The notes: generated by a model not told the origin, from the letters alone. DNA of 64,000 nucleotides from Trileptium ribeirensis (GCA_030248225.1 JASANE010003656.1:1-64000); one strand, 5' to 3'. Positions 23,423-36,226 are shown, counted from the stretch's first letter. Translations and numbers: made by a program.

Positions 23423-23726
23423 TACAGTTCTTTTAAAGTAGATTTTAGGTTTTGGCATATATTGTTACTTATTCTATATTAAAATATGAATCAATGACGT
23501 TTTCCGCTGTAATTTCTCAGTGCACCTTATATTATCTTTATACCTAATCATAAAATTTTATGAACTTTCCATAGTATTCGTCCGGTGCTGCTAGGGTCGG
23601 CGCTGGTATGTGAATGTCACCCTCCAAACTATGGTGTTAGTGGCCCCAAAAACTAATGTGATTGGCTTTTGAAGTTATAACGTGATTGGTTCCCTCCAAG
23701 TTATTGTGTGTCGACGATAACTAATT

Positions 23727-24588
23727 GAATTCGAGTGGAACGATAATTTTCAATTTTGGCTCTGGAGGGGGGGTTGAGAGGTCCTGTCTGTGTGTCTGTG
23801 TGTCGCACCTGGATCTCGATAACGGTTTGGCGGATTTTGATGCACGATAGTTCATTCGAACCGCAATGGTCGATTTTATTTGTAGTGACGGAGCCCGATT
23901 TTTGAATTTTTTGACGTGAGAAAAGCTATAGGGCAAAATGACGCAATTTTGGCCCATTTTGCGGGCACCCCCTCCAGTTTTGCGACTTTTCTCAACAAGT
24001 GAACTAGATATCCGCAAACTAATAGGCCTATTCCATGTAGCTTTACCAGGGCTTTTCGATGATATATAACAAGTTTTTTAACTACTTCCCAATCTGGAGT
24101 CTATAAGCTTATAGTTGGCGCCAAATTTAATATTTGGTGAAAAGTCGTATGAAATGCACCTAAATGTGTGGTTATTGTAGGTTTCATTGTCGGATATGGG
24201 GTTTTCTGGGCCAGCAAGCTGATTGCGAGTGTCAAAAATATTGTGTGGCAAATATTTTTCACACTTTCGCTTCATACTTGGTATGAAAAATGAGATTTTT
24301 CTCAAGCGTCGGTTTGAATTCTTTAACGTTCTTTTCACGGTCAAATTAGGGTTTTATTGAATTATTTAATTGTTAGTTCATTGTTTTTGTACTCGTTGTA
24401 TGATGTTTTGTCTACTGCATACGTTGGCTATCAAAAGAGGCGGGCGTAACTATGACTCATCACTCACGGTTTATATAATGCTGCAGCTGTGTACTGCGTG
24501 TAGGCTTTGTTTGTGTGTGCTTTCTACAACAGACTTCGGGGGATTGTTTTCACCACTCGAATTCTGGCTCGCAAGCGAGGTTCACTAG
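23727..24588 (+). mobile_element. Non-autonomous Helentron-like (HINE) rolling-circle element, copy 1
   Basis: The 5' end GAATTCGAGTGG (23727) has an inverted partner CCACTCGAATTC at 24553-24564, which lies internal to the 3' end. After it come a hairpin, CTCGCAAGCGAG (24569-24580 region), and the terminus CACTAG at 24588. Asymmetric inverted repeats plus a 3' hairpin near a CTAG-type end, with T on both flanks and no target duplication, match non-autonomous Helentrons. A second copy at 39986-40763 shares both ends. There is no Rep or helicase coding. A TG/GT-rich block (CTGTCTGTGTGTCTGTGTG) lies near the 5' end. Confidence 0.72.
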
Positions 24589-24979
24589 TATAAATTAAAT
24601 TTTCTAGTATAAATTAAATAATATATACTAGTAAATATTATTTGATTTTGTGAAACAAAACCCTGAAAGAAATTTCCTGAAATCAAAATTAAAAAATTAG
24701 TCTGCTCCAAGTAATTGAGAAAACCAGAATATGTAAAGACGGTGGTATAATGGCTCTAAATTTTAAAATCTTGATCTGGTAACAGGTTGAATTAAAGCAA
24801 ATTTTAAGCGCTATGCGTCAGAAAAAATATTTTTTGACATTTGAGTGGCAACCCACTTGGAGGTATGGAGAAGACGTCACGCTGGATTGCTGGTGCTGCT
24901 ATTCCAAGTTACAGTTGCACAAGAAACAGTCGTGTCTCATGAATGAAGTTGGCCTATTTTGATCATTTTATATTAACAG

Positions 24980-25064
24980 GTCGTCTCATCGTATCCAATT
25001 TACCGACGATATACTTGCAATTGATCAACAAAATTACTTCACGAAACAGGACACCAAGTATAAC
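24980..25064 (+). CDS. Candidate exon with an RRM-like RNP2 motif
   Basis: The segment lies between an acceptor (TATTAACAG, ending 24979) and a donor (GTAAAT at 25065). Its frame encodes GRLIVSNLP, which fits the RNP2 core of an RNA-recognition motif (a hydrophobic-x-hydrophobic-x-N-L pattern), followed by about 18 residues. The RNP1 half of the domain was not found downstream, so this may be part of a split gene or a pseudogene. The Arg-rich terminal exon at 25602 on the same strand would suit an RNA-binding protein. Confidence 0.3.
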
Positions 25065-25601
25065 GTAAATGCCGAAGTAAATTGAAGCTGCAGTGAATAT
25101 AATCTTCTTTTGCAGAATGTACAACGATCTGCTTTCCAACAATAAGATATAACGATACCGTATTCTATATTTGTAGTTACCATTGAGGGAATTTTGATAG
25201 GGCGATGAGTAAAAGAGCTAGGATTTGTTAAGATAAAAAAGAAAACCTTTTCAGCTGTTTGCTATCGCGGCGAGGTTCTGGAATTGAGATTAGAATATGT
25301 AATGCCAATATATAAAGGTATTACACAATGATGTCTGACGTAAATGCATATAATACAAGGCACATGATATTTAATGATCAACGGGTTAACTAAAGATGTT
25401 TTTTATTTAAGGTATTGTTTCTTGCAACTATTTCATTAAAATTATTGCTCGTTTCAGGTTGAAACGTTGTCTTATGATGACATCACAGCTAAAAGATTAC
25501 AAACTTCTGTTTAAATATTAAATTTCTTTATCGTTCTTTGGCCCAATCTTTATTTTTTAAAATCATTGTTAGTTCTGCATGCATGCTTCCTTGACATTTA
25601 C

Positions 25602-25947
25602 AGCACCAGAAAACGGATGCAGTCGTGGACGTCGCGTCGGTGGTGCCCGCCCTCCTGTGCAAGTGAACCGCCAAGTGCGTCAGCCGCAAACGTCTCGACG
25701 GATATTTCCACAAAACTTCAATCGTCGACCAAGTGTGCAGGCCGTTCGTCAGTCACGAAATTTCAACGTATTCAACCGTGGCAGGTTTGTGAATCGTTTC
25801 GCAAATCGTTTCAATCGACAGAATCCGGTGAGCTTTAGGGGTAAACGTAGTGCCGCAGCATATCATGTTGACCTTGAGGCTCCCATTAACGAAGAAATGA
25901 TTATTAGCTACGATATCGAACATATGAAAGAATCGATGCGAAAATAA
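25602..25947 (+). CDS. Candidate terminal exon of an Arg/Asn-rich RNA-binding-type protein
   Basis: A frame open to TAA at 25945-25947 follows an acceptor (TTGACATTTACAG, ending 25601). It encodes about 114 residues: an Arg-rich, low-complexity part (RGRRVGGARPP, then repeated RF/RN steps such as NRGRFVNRFANRFNRQ) and an acidic tail (VDLEAPINEEM then YDIEHMKESM). This basic body with a short acidic C-terminal segment resembles mRNA export adaptors of the ALYREF/CHTOP type, but the similarity is in composition only. A small upstream exon at 25458-25508, after acceptor GTTTCAG, is possible. A polyadenylation hexamer follows at about 26031. Confidence 0.45.
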
Positions 25948-26030
25948 GCTTTTTCAAATGCGCTAACCAAAGCTGGGTTAATCAAGCGTTGAAAAACTCT
26001 GCTCTATCAGAACTGTATTAAATCTAAAGG

Positions 26031-26036
26031 AATAAA
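26031..26036 (+). promoter_or_regulatory. Candidate polyadenylation signal for the Arg-rich exon
   Basis: AATAAA about 85 bases after the stop of the Arg/Asn-rich frame. The spacing supports that frame being a terminal exon. Confidence 0.4.
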
Positions 26037-26039
26037 AAA

Positions 26040-28860
26040 TGTTGACGTTAGCTTGTTGAAATGTGCAGAATTGTACGTATTCTATATGCCATGTTTTTAT
26101 GCTTTCGTTCCTATGTTTTGTTTAAAAATTGTAGGCATGTTTAGTTAACTACAACATTAAGGAAATTGTAAAAATGAGCAAAATATTTCAGTGGTATTGT
26201 CATGTTTTTCAGGAAAAAATGGATAGAAATGATAATTTGGAGGTAAAAACTGTGTGTTAGGCTGTCTATTATCTTCATGTTAGCAGCAGAAGTTGGTAGT
26301 AGAAGCAGAAATTGTTGCGAATTATTAACGAACTGGTACGATTCTAACACGTTATGTAGGCAAAATGATTAACGTTATGAATGACATAGTTCCACACAAT
26401 TATCAATCAATCACCGACTCATAATAAAAGTCACAAGAAGCTTAAACGATATGACATTGTTTCCACCTATTGTCATGCATTGTAAGTTTGGGATTCTATA
26501 CGGCCTTGGTCATAAGGCAGTGGTTTCTAAATTCGACCAATGATTTACTATAGAGAGGAGCGCCGTGCGTGATTTAGTCATTCACATTTGAGGCGAAGCA
26601 AACTACTATCATAATAATCCACCGCGTCTAAAGGGGAATATACCCTTGTACAGTATTTGACAGACGCTGTAAATTTGATAAAACATTACAAAATACGGAA
26701 ATGCTGCAACTAACGGGAACCTTCCTGCTAGCACTTAAACATTAGTATTGAGCATGCGTGGTGCCGTGTTGATCGTTGTCAAAGCATATTTCTAAGCCCA
26801 TAGATTCCGTGTATTCTTGCGTGGGAAAAATGACTTTCAACAGTACGATATGCACATATCAATTTCAAATTTGATTGACTTTTAGTTTTATGCTAAACAT
26901 AGAAACCGTTAAATTTTTTAAGAATGTTTTTTGGCAATAAAATATGGCATCTCAACCGGTTACTGTTCGTTAAATTTACTATACCTAATTTTTGCCAAAT
27001 ATTGTATACACCAAATATTAATTCTGTACTGCTTTGAAATTAATGCGAATTTGCATATTTGTGCACCTTGTGAATGCGTATGACAATATTGCCCATAATG
27101 CAGTCGGATCTCACAGTTCTGTTAAGTCTCTGAAATTTCGTCTCATGTCCTTTAAGAGAAAAATCATTTGGCCTTGGGATATCACTTTATAGGTACAATA
27201 GCGAGGGCTTTTTACCAAATTCTCTCACATTTATCCTGTGATTTATGCATTACCATGTGATTTTGCGTGTCGGGTAGAGCTTTGCGATCCCTGCGTAAGG
27301 TATGATCAAATGGAACGATGGTATTTGGAAACGCCGTAAAACATTCTGTTGTTTTCGTTGGCGATAACAAACATAATTGTCAGATTTTTGTGAGGAAAAC
27401 ACGTGTTTCAAAACTCTGCCTCTCCCACCGGTTCAGGATGCAGTCACTTTTTCATAACTATGTTGCGGGTAACCGGGAATTAATATGTACTCAAGAAACC
27501 GATATGTGCAAATTCGCAGCGTTTGTGCTCAGTTTTTGGTAATTGTACTGATTAATACAATAATAATAAAGCAAACTTTTTCGATTTGTTTATTTTTTGA
27601 TATAACTGTGTGTGTTGGTAAAATTTTGATTCCTGTAAAAAATAAATAATCTAAGGCTTACACCGTCATGATATCGATGACATAAATACAGAAGCAGCGA
27701 GCGCAGTAAGGTTTGAAACAATGCCGACAATTTATAGCGAGTTCTCGAAAATATCTATATACAATTTATTGAAAATATCCATATACAATTCATATATAAT
27801 CCTTAAAACGCACACATTAAAAATTTACAAATCTCTAGCGTAAAAAGCTTTTTTAATTTAAAATTGAGAAATAAATTTATTTAACTGAAGAAAAACCAGA
27901 GTTACTTGGCTACATTATTCATAAGTGTATTCTAAATAAATATTTCATTAGTGATCAATTTGCTCATATTTGTAAAAGTTCTGTCGTTGCATTTTAACTA
28001 GTCATTTTGTGCAATTGTAGTGAAATTACATCCTAATTCCAAAAAAGCGTATTTAAGCGAATTTGCATAAAAATTCATTTTCAGTATACTTTATGCCTCC
28101 ACGAAGTAATAACATCCCGCCACTAGGAACCATTGCACTGATTTGCAACGCCTAGTAATATCGGTATTTATGTTGTGACGATTTTGATTTACGCTAAATC
28201 AAGCCACAATGCAGCCGGTGGTTTCTATGTGCATACTACTAACCCAAATCAGAACAAAATTTATGAGTTTTTCGTATTTTTCAAACACCAAATTTTTCTA
28301 GCAGTATATAGCTATCAATGTTACGGATCATTGGTACAACACTAACATTGGAGTTGTATTTAAATACGCGATCCAGATAAAGGTCTGCTTTGATGCAATG
28401 TACAAAATGTCAAGGACCAAAGCGTACATTTCGATACCCTATTAGACATTGAATTTTTTCTACATTATGAACGGGTATCGTGCTATCGCGAAACCGTTTA
28501 GATATTTGTTTTGCAAACGTCCTACCCAAGCGATTGTTCTATTGTAGCAGGACCTTTCCGGCCCGTTACGTGCTTTTGCAGGATTTTGGTGCTAAAATCA
28601 CTTAATTACGTCCCTAAATGAACACGATTACGATATGTCGGTTTTTTAATAGTACCTCAATGCACAGCCGTAAGGTTTATATATACATATTGCATGGTGC
28701 CATGGTGGCTTTTATAATATCGCTTTGTTTGTTATTATTTTGCTTACTAATGCCTCGCTTGTTAACCCATGACGTTTATCTTGGCTTATTAATATTTATC
28801 GTCTACGTATGCCTATTATGTCTTACATTGGCATGCCGTAATCGATGCTATATTTGAACC
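26040..28860. other. AT-rich intergenic sequence
   Basis: Nothing firm. A 74-codon open stretch at 27318-27542 (+) has fair codon composition but no recognisable motif. A CAGTGGTTT at about 26519 resembles a hAT end but no partner end was found. Confidence 0.4.
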
Positions 28861-31800
28861 GGCGCTTGCGTGATCAGGACTCATTGCGGGAACAAACCTA
28901 GGCAGCCAGACCTAGAACCGTCTCCTTGATGAGGCGAAATTGTAGGAAATGAATAGCGGGACCCCGTGTGGGGGACGTGACTTCGGCAATACCATTTGAT
29001 AGTTTTTGGAACATTTGGAACTCGACCAGCTACCATACCTCACTAAAACTTTACGGCTACAACCGTCCGGGAATAGGAGGCCATCGAGTACTCAAGTTGA
29101 ACCATTGGCCCGCTAGTGATCAGAACCAAAAATATCGATTCTACTTAGGTTGAACAATATATGTGGCCTGGTCAAGGAATAAATAGAGAACAACAAGCTT
29201 ACAAAGATTAAGGCATCAGGGGTACTGTAGTTTCTACATGTTCGGAAACGACGGATGTCGAGTTTTCTTCGGTCCCTAACCATCTAGCAATTTAGATTTC
29301 CGGGAACTGTTTCTCTTCTATAGAGAATTTTACGGGCTTTCTGATAAAGCCAAAATTCCTCGAATCGCACGCGGATTTAATCTTAACATTAAGAGGCAAA
29401 TACGCTAAAATTGAACAAACAGCCGTTACTCATACTAAGCAGGGCTGTTGATAATGGCTTGGGATGGGATAGGTATATTTATATATGTAGGTATATATAT
29501 TTAATCTTAACGCCTTTCTGCGTCTTTTCCATCATACGAGTCTTCTACTTTGTGTCCCCTGTGTCAACCCCAATGTCCGAAATCACCATGTCTGTTTAGT
29601 AGTTCCAGCCGCTTTTATGGTATCATCGCCTTGGCGGTGTTTTACTCTTGCGAACCAGGCCTCGATCGATGGAACCGACTGTCTTGCCAAATAGCCTACG
29701 TCATCGGATAACCAAAGAACGCCGTCGGGTTTAATGGTGCCCCTTGATCCGCCAGAGGACGGCCGCTGAAACTCCCGTGTTCACGCCATCAGCATCTAAG
29801 ATTGCTTGATTAGCGCCATTGTAACCGGTCCATCTTATTATGGCAGAATCGCCGACTGAAGTCTTACACATCATTACGTGGCCCACCCAATAGGGCATCT
29901 AACGAGCCCAAGCGGGCCTCGATTCGGCAAGCCACTGCGCTGTTATAAGAGTTGCTCCCCTGTTTTGTTCCCATTTCATAATACATTACAAAAAATTGAC
30001 AAATTGCTGTCGGTGTCGCACTCTTTTCGGACCAGATCCCCGACTCTTATAGTATGCATGTCATTCTATTCGCCTCCTTTCGATGAGCACAACGATATAC
30101 AATGTGCCTCCCCCCCCCGACTGCCCGCTTGCTCGCTACAACCCGCTAAAGTGCCCCTAGTTTGGAATAATAACTAATGGTGGGTACAAAATACCTGAAA
30201 TTTTATTCTCAACTCGAAATTGGGCAACTCACCCCTCGTTATGTTCGCCTAGTCGAGACATCCCCAACTATCCTCGGCGGGTCTCCGTCCTCCCGCTCGT
30301 TAGCTTGGGACGGCCGCCCAAAACGCAGCCGTGTGTGTTCCAAGTAATTTTTGGGCATCAGTCGTCCGAGTACGAACCACGCTACTGTCGTAGGACAAAA
30401 GGAACAGCTGGAGCCAAAACCCACAGAAGTAAAGGACAACCCAGCGTTCTAGCTTTACATTGTTGAACGACCAGGAGTGTGCATAGACCAGAAGGCTCGT
30501 GAACCTTGAGTGTGATGAAGTAGCTCAAGTTTGTTCTAACTTGTGCCAACTGTGCACCCAAATTTTTTCGGCTAATTCAAGTATGGACCATTGTACGGTT
30601 TGCATCCAAATTTTCACCGTCCTCCAGTCCAGGATTAAAGGCAGGCTTGCATCCCGGTCCTGCTGGTGGATTAGGACTGCCACAGGTTTGATTCGTTTCC
30701 TGTCCACTGTGGTGTCAGTGAATAAATACTTGCTAAAGCCGTGTTCTAGCGTCCAGAAAATTCAGCCATAGGCTCGCCCCATCGTTGACCAGCAAAAGCA
30801 TTAGCTTGTCGCTTTTCAACGTTCTTTACTCAGATGCAGTAGTATTAAATTTTCCCTCGCTCACACTAACGTTGACTCATGGACTGGATGCTTTACGCCG
30901 ATGATTTAACGTACTCTGATCATGTCGGATATTTAGGAACTATGCAACGTTTTCTCGGAAGTCAGGGATATCATGCGAAGCTCACGGAATTATGGGCATA
31001 CACTGGGATGATACACTGCTCCTAAAAATGTAGTGCTTTGATTTCATCTAATGCTCATAACCACGCGTTGATTCGTACCATCTTTGCTTTTACAGCCATA
31101 ACAAAGTATTTATCTATACAATCCAGTAAGTATTGTAATCTATGCATACCGCTCTGATATTTTGTGTCTTCGTTTATCTGTGTCCGTCCAATGAAAGGGT
31201 ATAATCACTGTTTTACAATCTATTTTATTGGAGTTCCGCCGCATTTCCTTTCTGACCTAGTTGACACCCGGCAGACCTTACTGCACAGGCGGTCTTCCCT
31301 CGTATCCTAATCGAACAGGGTAATGCCGCGCGTTACCGGTAGCGAGCTCAGAAGGACACCAAGTTTTTCCCTCCGACCCATAGCTGATCAAACCATCGCT
31401 ATAATTGGGCGTCGCGTGGATGTCTGTTACTTCGTCCGATATTTCACGGAATCGTACTCGCTCACGTTATCCCTCACCCACATCTCAAGCTTACTGTTTG
31501 GCGAATATGCTACTGAAATCGTCTTTCGTCTGTCATGCAATCTGTGTTGATACCTATTCAGTTAATGATGCCCTCGTTTACCCTTTTACCCTGTATTATA
31601 GCTAGACCTGAATAATATTTCTAAAAAATCAACTCATTGCGTCTCGTGTTGTTGATTCTCAAGCGCAATACGCCCGTCCGGTCGGACTGGCCAGCTCTGT
31701 AGGTGAGAATATCCCAAGTCTTGACGCGTAGGGTTCGCTTTAAATACTGATATAATAGTCGAGAGAGAGTACGAGAGGAATCCACAAAATCATCAACAGG

Positions 31801-32290
31801 AATCACTCGCGAAAAGGTCACACTCAAATTATAGATAAAATTTACTAGGAAAACTTCATCATTTCAGGCGAACGCTAACAGCTGCCAAGTTACCAACTAG
31901 AACGCCCGACGTTAAACCTCCAGGGATTGTCGGAACCCTGTGGGGCCACAATGGCTACCGTCTACTATGAAGATACTGGCGGAGCTACGATAGGATCGAG
32001 ATAAAATTTGTACTAACATCACCGGTGCACTCGCATTTATTTTCTGTCACGCTGAGTTAAACAACTTCCGATTGAGATCAAGATAGGGAACATCGGTCTG
32101 ACATTATGGCTTGTGAGCATGTTTCAATGTCAACCTCCCTGGGGGACCTCAGCAATCATACCCAAAATACAAGACAAGGGCGCAGCCAATCGGGCGGGGT
32201 CTGAACACACCTCGTGAAGCGCGCCTGCGACATTCTAAGCTCCGTAGCTTCTTAGGTCTGACCAGGAAAAGTGTCAAAATCGCAAAATTA
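28861..32290 (+). mobile_element. GC-richer block with Ty3/gypsy-like pol traces, heavily decayed
   Basis: The block is GC-richer than its flanks and its boundaries are sharp to the eye. Two retroelement motifs lie on the plus strand: WMLYADDL at about 30905-30928, followed by a QRFLGSQGY stretch like the segment after the YxDD box; and KLRSFLGLTR at about 32228-32257, the thumb motif that follows reverse transcriptase in Ty3/gypsy pol. They lie 1.3 kb apart instead of the usual few hundred bases, so sequence was inserted between them. Long terminal repeats were not recognised. No intact frame survives. Confidence 0.45.
30899..31024 (+). pseudogene. Reverse transcriptase palm fragment (YADD box), retroelement pol
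   Basis: A 41-codon open stretch ending in TAA. It has the catalytic YADD box and then a stretch of about 30 residues with the amphipathic pattern and GY.AKL element found after the YxDD box in Ty3/gypsy pol. It is isolated, with no surrounding intact frame. The catalytic Asp pair is kept here, but the fragment is too short to act. Confidence 0.42.
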
Positions 32291-32293
32291 CCG
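32216..32293 (+). pseudogene. Ty3/gypsy-type FLGL thumb fragment
   Basis: The frame encodes KLRSFLGLTRKSVKIAKLP. The first part matches the (E)LRSFLGL box conserved between reverse transcriptase and RNase H in Ty3/gypsy elements. A run of residues between GLT and the KIAKL part seems to be missing. It is followed by a stop. Confidence 0.45.
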
Positions 32294-32997
32294 GTCCACC
32301 CTTGAGGTTATGATAGCCAGGGTCGTATGGGCATGGTGTTAGGAAGTTGCGCCATGCAGCTGCGTACCGTTATTACACTATCAGGTATACATGTTATTAC
32401 ACTATATTAATGACAATGATATAGCTTGCACTCCACAGAACAAAATTATGGCCGCGTGAACGCTTATATAACAAAAATGTAGTTTTTTCTTATAGCTTGT
32501 AGTTTGCTTTCGATCAAAAATGATGACACTGGCTTATCTATAATCTTTAGTACCTATTCTGATCATCTAAACCTACTTGTATCAACTTTAGCATTAGAAA
32601 AATTTTCTATTTTTGGCGTTACTGTTTATCTTACTTTTAGTGTCTAAAATTGTTGCAATTATCTTTCGCTTTAATTGCACGATTAATAAACTCAAACGCA
32701 TTGAGTAGGCGAGTCCAACCTTGTCAAAATCAGCTTGAGTTTGATAGTATTTGTAGTTTCTCTCCCATCATTAGCAATCACCCACGATTCGTGAACATAT
32801 TAATCTACAGAGATGATTTTGGTGCCTCTCGACTCAGCTCTCAGTATGGTTCAAATAGTATAAATTGATTAGGTTCTAGAATATAAAACTTTTTCGAAAC
32901 GAAGGAAACAATTCGTAGCAAAAATCTATAATTTTTTGGAAATTTTGTAAATTTGCGCAAATATAACCAATGCTCAGGATATATGTACACTCAAAAT
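32294..32997. other. AT-rich sequence, nothing recognised
   Basis: Return to AT-rich composition after the retroelement block. No gene or repeat recognised. Confidence 0.4.
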
Positions 32998-33203
32998 ACC
33001 TTCCAAGAAATTTAAGAGAATATTCTTTAATTTTAGCATAACCAGAATATTCTTTTATAATTCAAAGAATTATTCCTTGAAATTTTAATGAATTTTTCCA
33101 ACATATAAGATTTAGTTAGTTAGATTATAGTTTTTTGAACTTTAAAATAATATTCTGGTGGCGCAAAAATCAAAGAATATTCTCTTAAATTTCATAGAAA
33201 GTA
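32998..33203. mobile_element. Foldback/MITE-like hairpin element
   Basis: The outer arms GAAATTTAAGAGAATATTCT (33006 on) and AGAATATTCTCTTAAATTTC (33174 on) are inverted copies within a ~30-base match. A second, inner inverted pair (CCAGAATATTCTT at 33051 and AATAATATTCTGG at 33146) lies between them, so most of the ~206 bases could fold into one hairpin. It has no coding capacity. Target duplication was not identified. Confidence 0.72.
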
Positions 33204-34664
33204 ATTCTGTTTGTAGAGAATCATAAATATTTAAAAAAGTTAGATCAGGTCATCGTTTTTAGTGCACGCGCGCTCAGTAGTGCTAAAGCAAAATATCCCA
33301 AAATTGTGGCCTCGAAAGCAAATAACAATCAACTTTGAATTAACAATTTTGCATAGTATGGTTAAAATTTTGTTCGTGTTAAGCAAAATACAAAGTGTTT
33401 TGCTATGCGTCACAGATCAACTTGAAAATGTAGTTTGTTTCATTTTGGTAAGATTTTGGTTAAAGTAAGGTTTAATTACGGTTTCAGGAAGCTGTGATCA
33501 TGATATGCACAAATCAGAAAACTATGATTTGTTACAGAATCTATAAGCCTAATAAAATTGTAAACATTTTCTCGCTATGATCAGCAACAAATCTTTTGAA
33601 ATATAAGTATATACATATTGTGATTTACATAATAAACGATATCGTAGATAAAATATATACGTTTAATATTTTGGTCTGTGATTATAGGTAAGGACTTCAG
33701 TATAAGGATACTGCTGTTGGTAACGAAGTTGTATAAGATCGTTATTTGCAGTGTGAACGGAATCATCTCAGTCTCTATTTGTACTAATATTTAGGGATCT
33801 AATTTTTGTCCCTAGTGCAGATAATTAAAGTGCCCCTGTTCTGTAGTACACGCAGGGTCAACGGTTGGTGAATATCCTATGTCTAATGCCTGAGCCTAAT
33901 TCTCTCGAAAAACTGTTGCTGGACCATGCAAAATTTTTTTTAAAACTATTCATCAGCGAGCTGAGGTAATGTTCAGGTAGCGTTGAAGAACGGTACAATG
34001 AAATTACCTAGCCTATTTTGATTGTTCACGACATTCGTGTAAAGGTACAATTGAGGCTTTGTGAGAAATCACGAATCTTAAACAGCGTATTTTTACACTT
34101 GGTTGTTTGACATTGTTACTGAGTAATGGAAGAGTTGGTTGTTACATGACTGAGCAAATGGAAATATCCATAGCCAGTGGGCAGTTTCAAGAATGACTGC
34201 TACAGGAAATGCACATTTTTAAGCAAAAACGGACTTTTCAATGGAAGAGACATTGACGCGTTTGACAGAAGTAACTATGCCAAGGTCGGCGAATGCCAAT
34301 TTTTTCGCTTTAGTGAGCGCTTGGTTCTGGGTTTTTGATTGCTTTCGTCAAATTCTATCACGATTTTTATAGAAACTCCTTGAATTCACACTATTGTTTC
34401 GTCTAGTACCACTTCTAAACGACCATTATATCCTTGCCGATGTTTCGGTCATAGCCTTTGCCACTTAAACGCGAATGTACTGTGTTTATTTGTTGCTTTT
34501 TTAGTACATCTGTCCCATGCTGGCATTTATTCGCTGTATTTTTATAAAAAATCATGTTGTTTTAAATAAAATCAAAATTAATTGTTTCACTTGCAAAACT
34601 ATCCTGTCATGCATATTGAAGTCGAATATTACGTTTAAATATTTTTACCCTTTATGCCTGCATT
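33204..34664. other. AT-rich intergenic sequence
   Basis: No gene, RNA gene or clear repeat recognised in this stretch. Confidence 0.4.
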
Positions 34665-34954
34665 CAAGGGCGGATTTAGGGATAACCTAGGGTCCCGATT
34701 GCCTCCCCCCACAGTAACATTGGTTGCCGAAATCTGTTGGAGGAGTAGATGGGATCGGCGGAGTGGGGGTAGGGGGATAAGCAAAAACATTTCCACTGAG
34801 CTCCAACGTGTCTTCACAGTTTTTCCAATTCTGCATTAGAAAATTTTAACACGGCTTCCATTGCAGGGTGCAGAGCCTCGGAGCGGTGTAGGGGCGGATT
34901 GCTGTTCGATGCCTCGACGATCCCTACCACCACGGGATTGTGGCTCCGTCACTA
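34665..34954. mobile_element. Possible hAT-like fragment, GC-rich
   Basis: CAAGGGCGGATTTAGGG at 34665 closely matches the left end of the hAT-like element at 150 (CAAGGGCGGATCTAGGG). A related GTAGGGGCGGATTG lies at 34888, in the same rather than inverted orientation. The block is GC-rich up to about 34954. With no inverted partner or target duplication this is only a probable truncated copy. Confidence 0.35.
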
Positions 34955-36098
34955 ATTGCAGTTATTCGACATCAACGAATTACGATTATATATTTGTGTA
35001 TTTATTATTTTAAATTACTTAAACTTTGATAAAGTATCCTTTTCCTTGATACTAATGTGTATTACGTGCATTCGTGAACAAACTTTTGCCTCGGCGGAAC
35101 CTGGACTGAACTGTTTCGGTGCAAGCCTCGTATGATTTGCCCATGCGCTGTTTCAGAGCTGAAGGATCTTAAAGAACCTCGTAAAGTGAGCAAATAACCA
35201 CGCACACCGCACGGTAAATTCTGTTGGCGCATTACTTTATAACGTAAGCTGTGACAAATGCATCAGTTTAAGAACTAAATCCTTAATCAAAAATGTTCTA
35301 AAATTAATGCTTCGTGCGGAATTAATTGCAGTAATGCGTCATTTGCAATAAGAGTACCCGTTAATAACAGTAATTATGACCGGCATGGTGTGGAGATCTG
35401 AACATCGGCACTGAGAACATTAGCATAAACACTGAAACAAGTCGTATGGGTACTTTCATTTACTATAATAAAGTGTTACAAGCTTGTCAAAATGTAAAAT
35501 TTGTGTAGTCGCTAAATCTTTGTGTAAAATTTGGACTTACCATTTGGCTAAAAGATGGGTTGCCCGCGTTTATGAGTAATTATAATATTTACACCTTAAT
35601 TCACAGTATTATATCATTTAAAAACAAATCTTATTCTTGTGATCCTGGCAATGAACAAGACAAATATTATTAAACGATGCTAATTTAATGATTTTGAGAA
35701 AATTTAACAAGGTCACCTTGCAATGCTGGTGGTTGCAATGTTTTGATATTATTGGTGAAACTGTCATAATCAAGGCAATTATATATACACTGCTGTATGA
35801 TACTGTTTTTTATCTACGTAGTTTTTTTAAATGTATTAATGCGGTTGAATGGTAGTATTAACTTAGTGGTTTTGAGAATATACTACTAAATTTTTAAAAT
35901 TAATTAATTTCAATGAATGTTGATTGATATTGTGTGAACGCTGATTAACATTATTATAGATATTATAGATTCGTCCATAAAAATGTTATTTATGATTTGA
36001 ATATCGCTTTTCTATGGAAATCTGAATTTGAATGCTATCGTGTTCCGATGTTTCACAAACAATTCGTAAATATTTGCGCAAAACTCGATAAGTTTCGA
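34955..36098. other. AT-rich intergenic sequence
   Basis: A short segment at about 35161-35188, bounded by GCTGTTTCAG and GTGAGC, could be a 29-base microexon but nothing connects to it. Otherwise nothing recognised. Confidence 0.35.
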
Positions 36099-36226
36099 TT
36101 TTTCGTCGACCTGCCTTTCTGAAAATAGACACAGTGGTATTTTTACTGAGTAAATTGTTCTTAACAAGTTTGTTACAGAAATACCTTAAAGATATTCTTT
36201 CAAAGTGAAAGGCAGGTCGATGAAAA
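36099..36226. mobile_element. Small element with inverted ends (MITE-like)
   Basis: TTTTTCGTCGACCTGCCTTTC at 36099-36119 is inverted as GAAAGGCAGGTCGATGAAAA at 36207-36226, with one mismatch and a matching extension. A weaker inner inverted pair GGTATTT/AAATACC is present. The ~128-bp unit has no coding capacity. Confidence 0.7.

Noticed and set aside
26519..26545. CAGTGGTTTCTAAA, like another hAT end
   Set aside because: Only one end present and no flanking duplication.
35161..35188. 29-base microexon between CTGTTTCAG and GTGAGC
   Set aside because: Too short and unconnected; chance splice-like sites are common.
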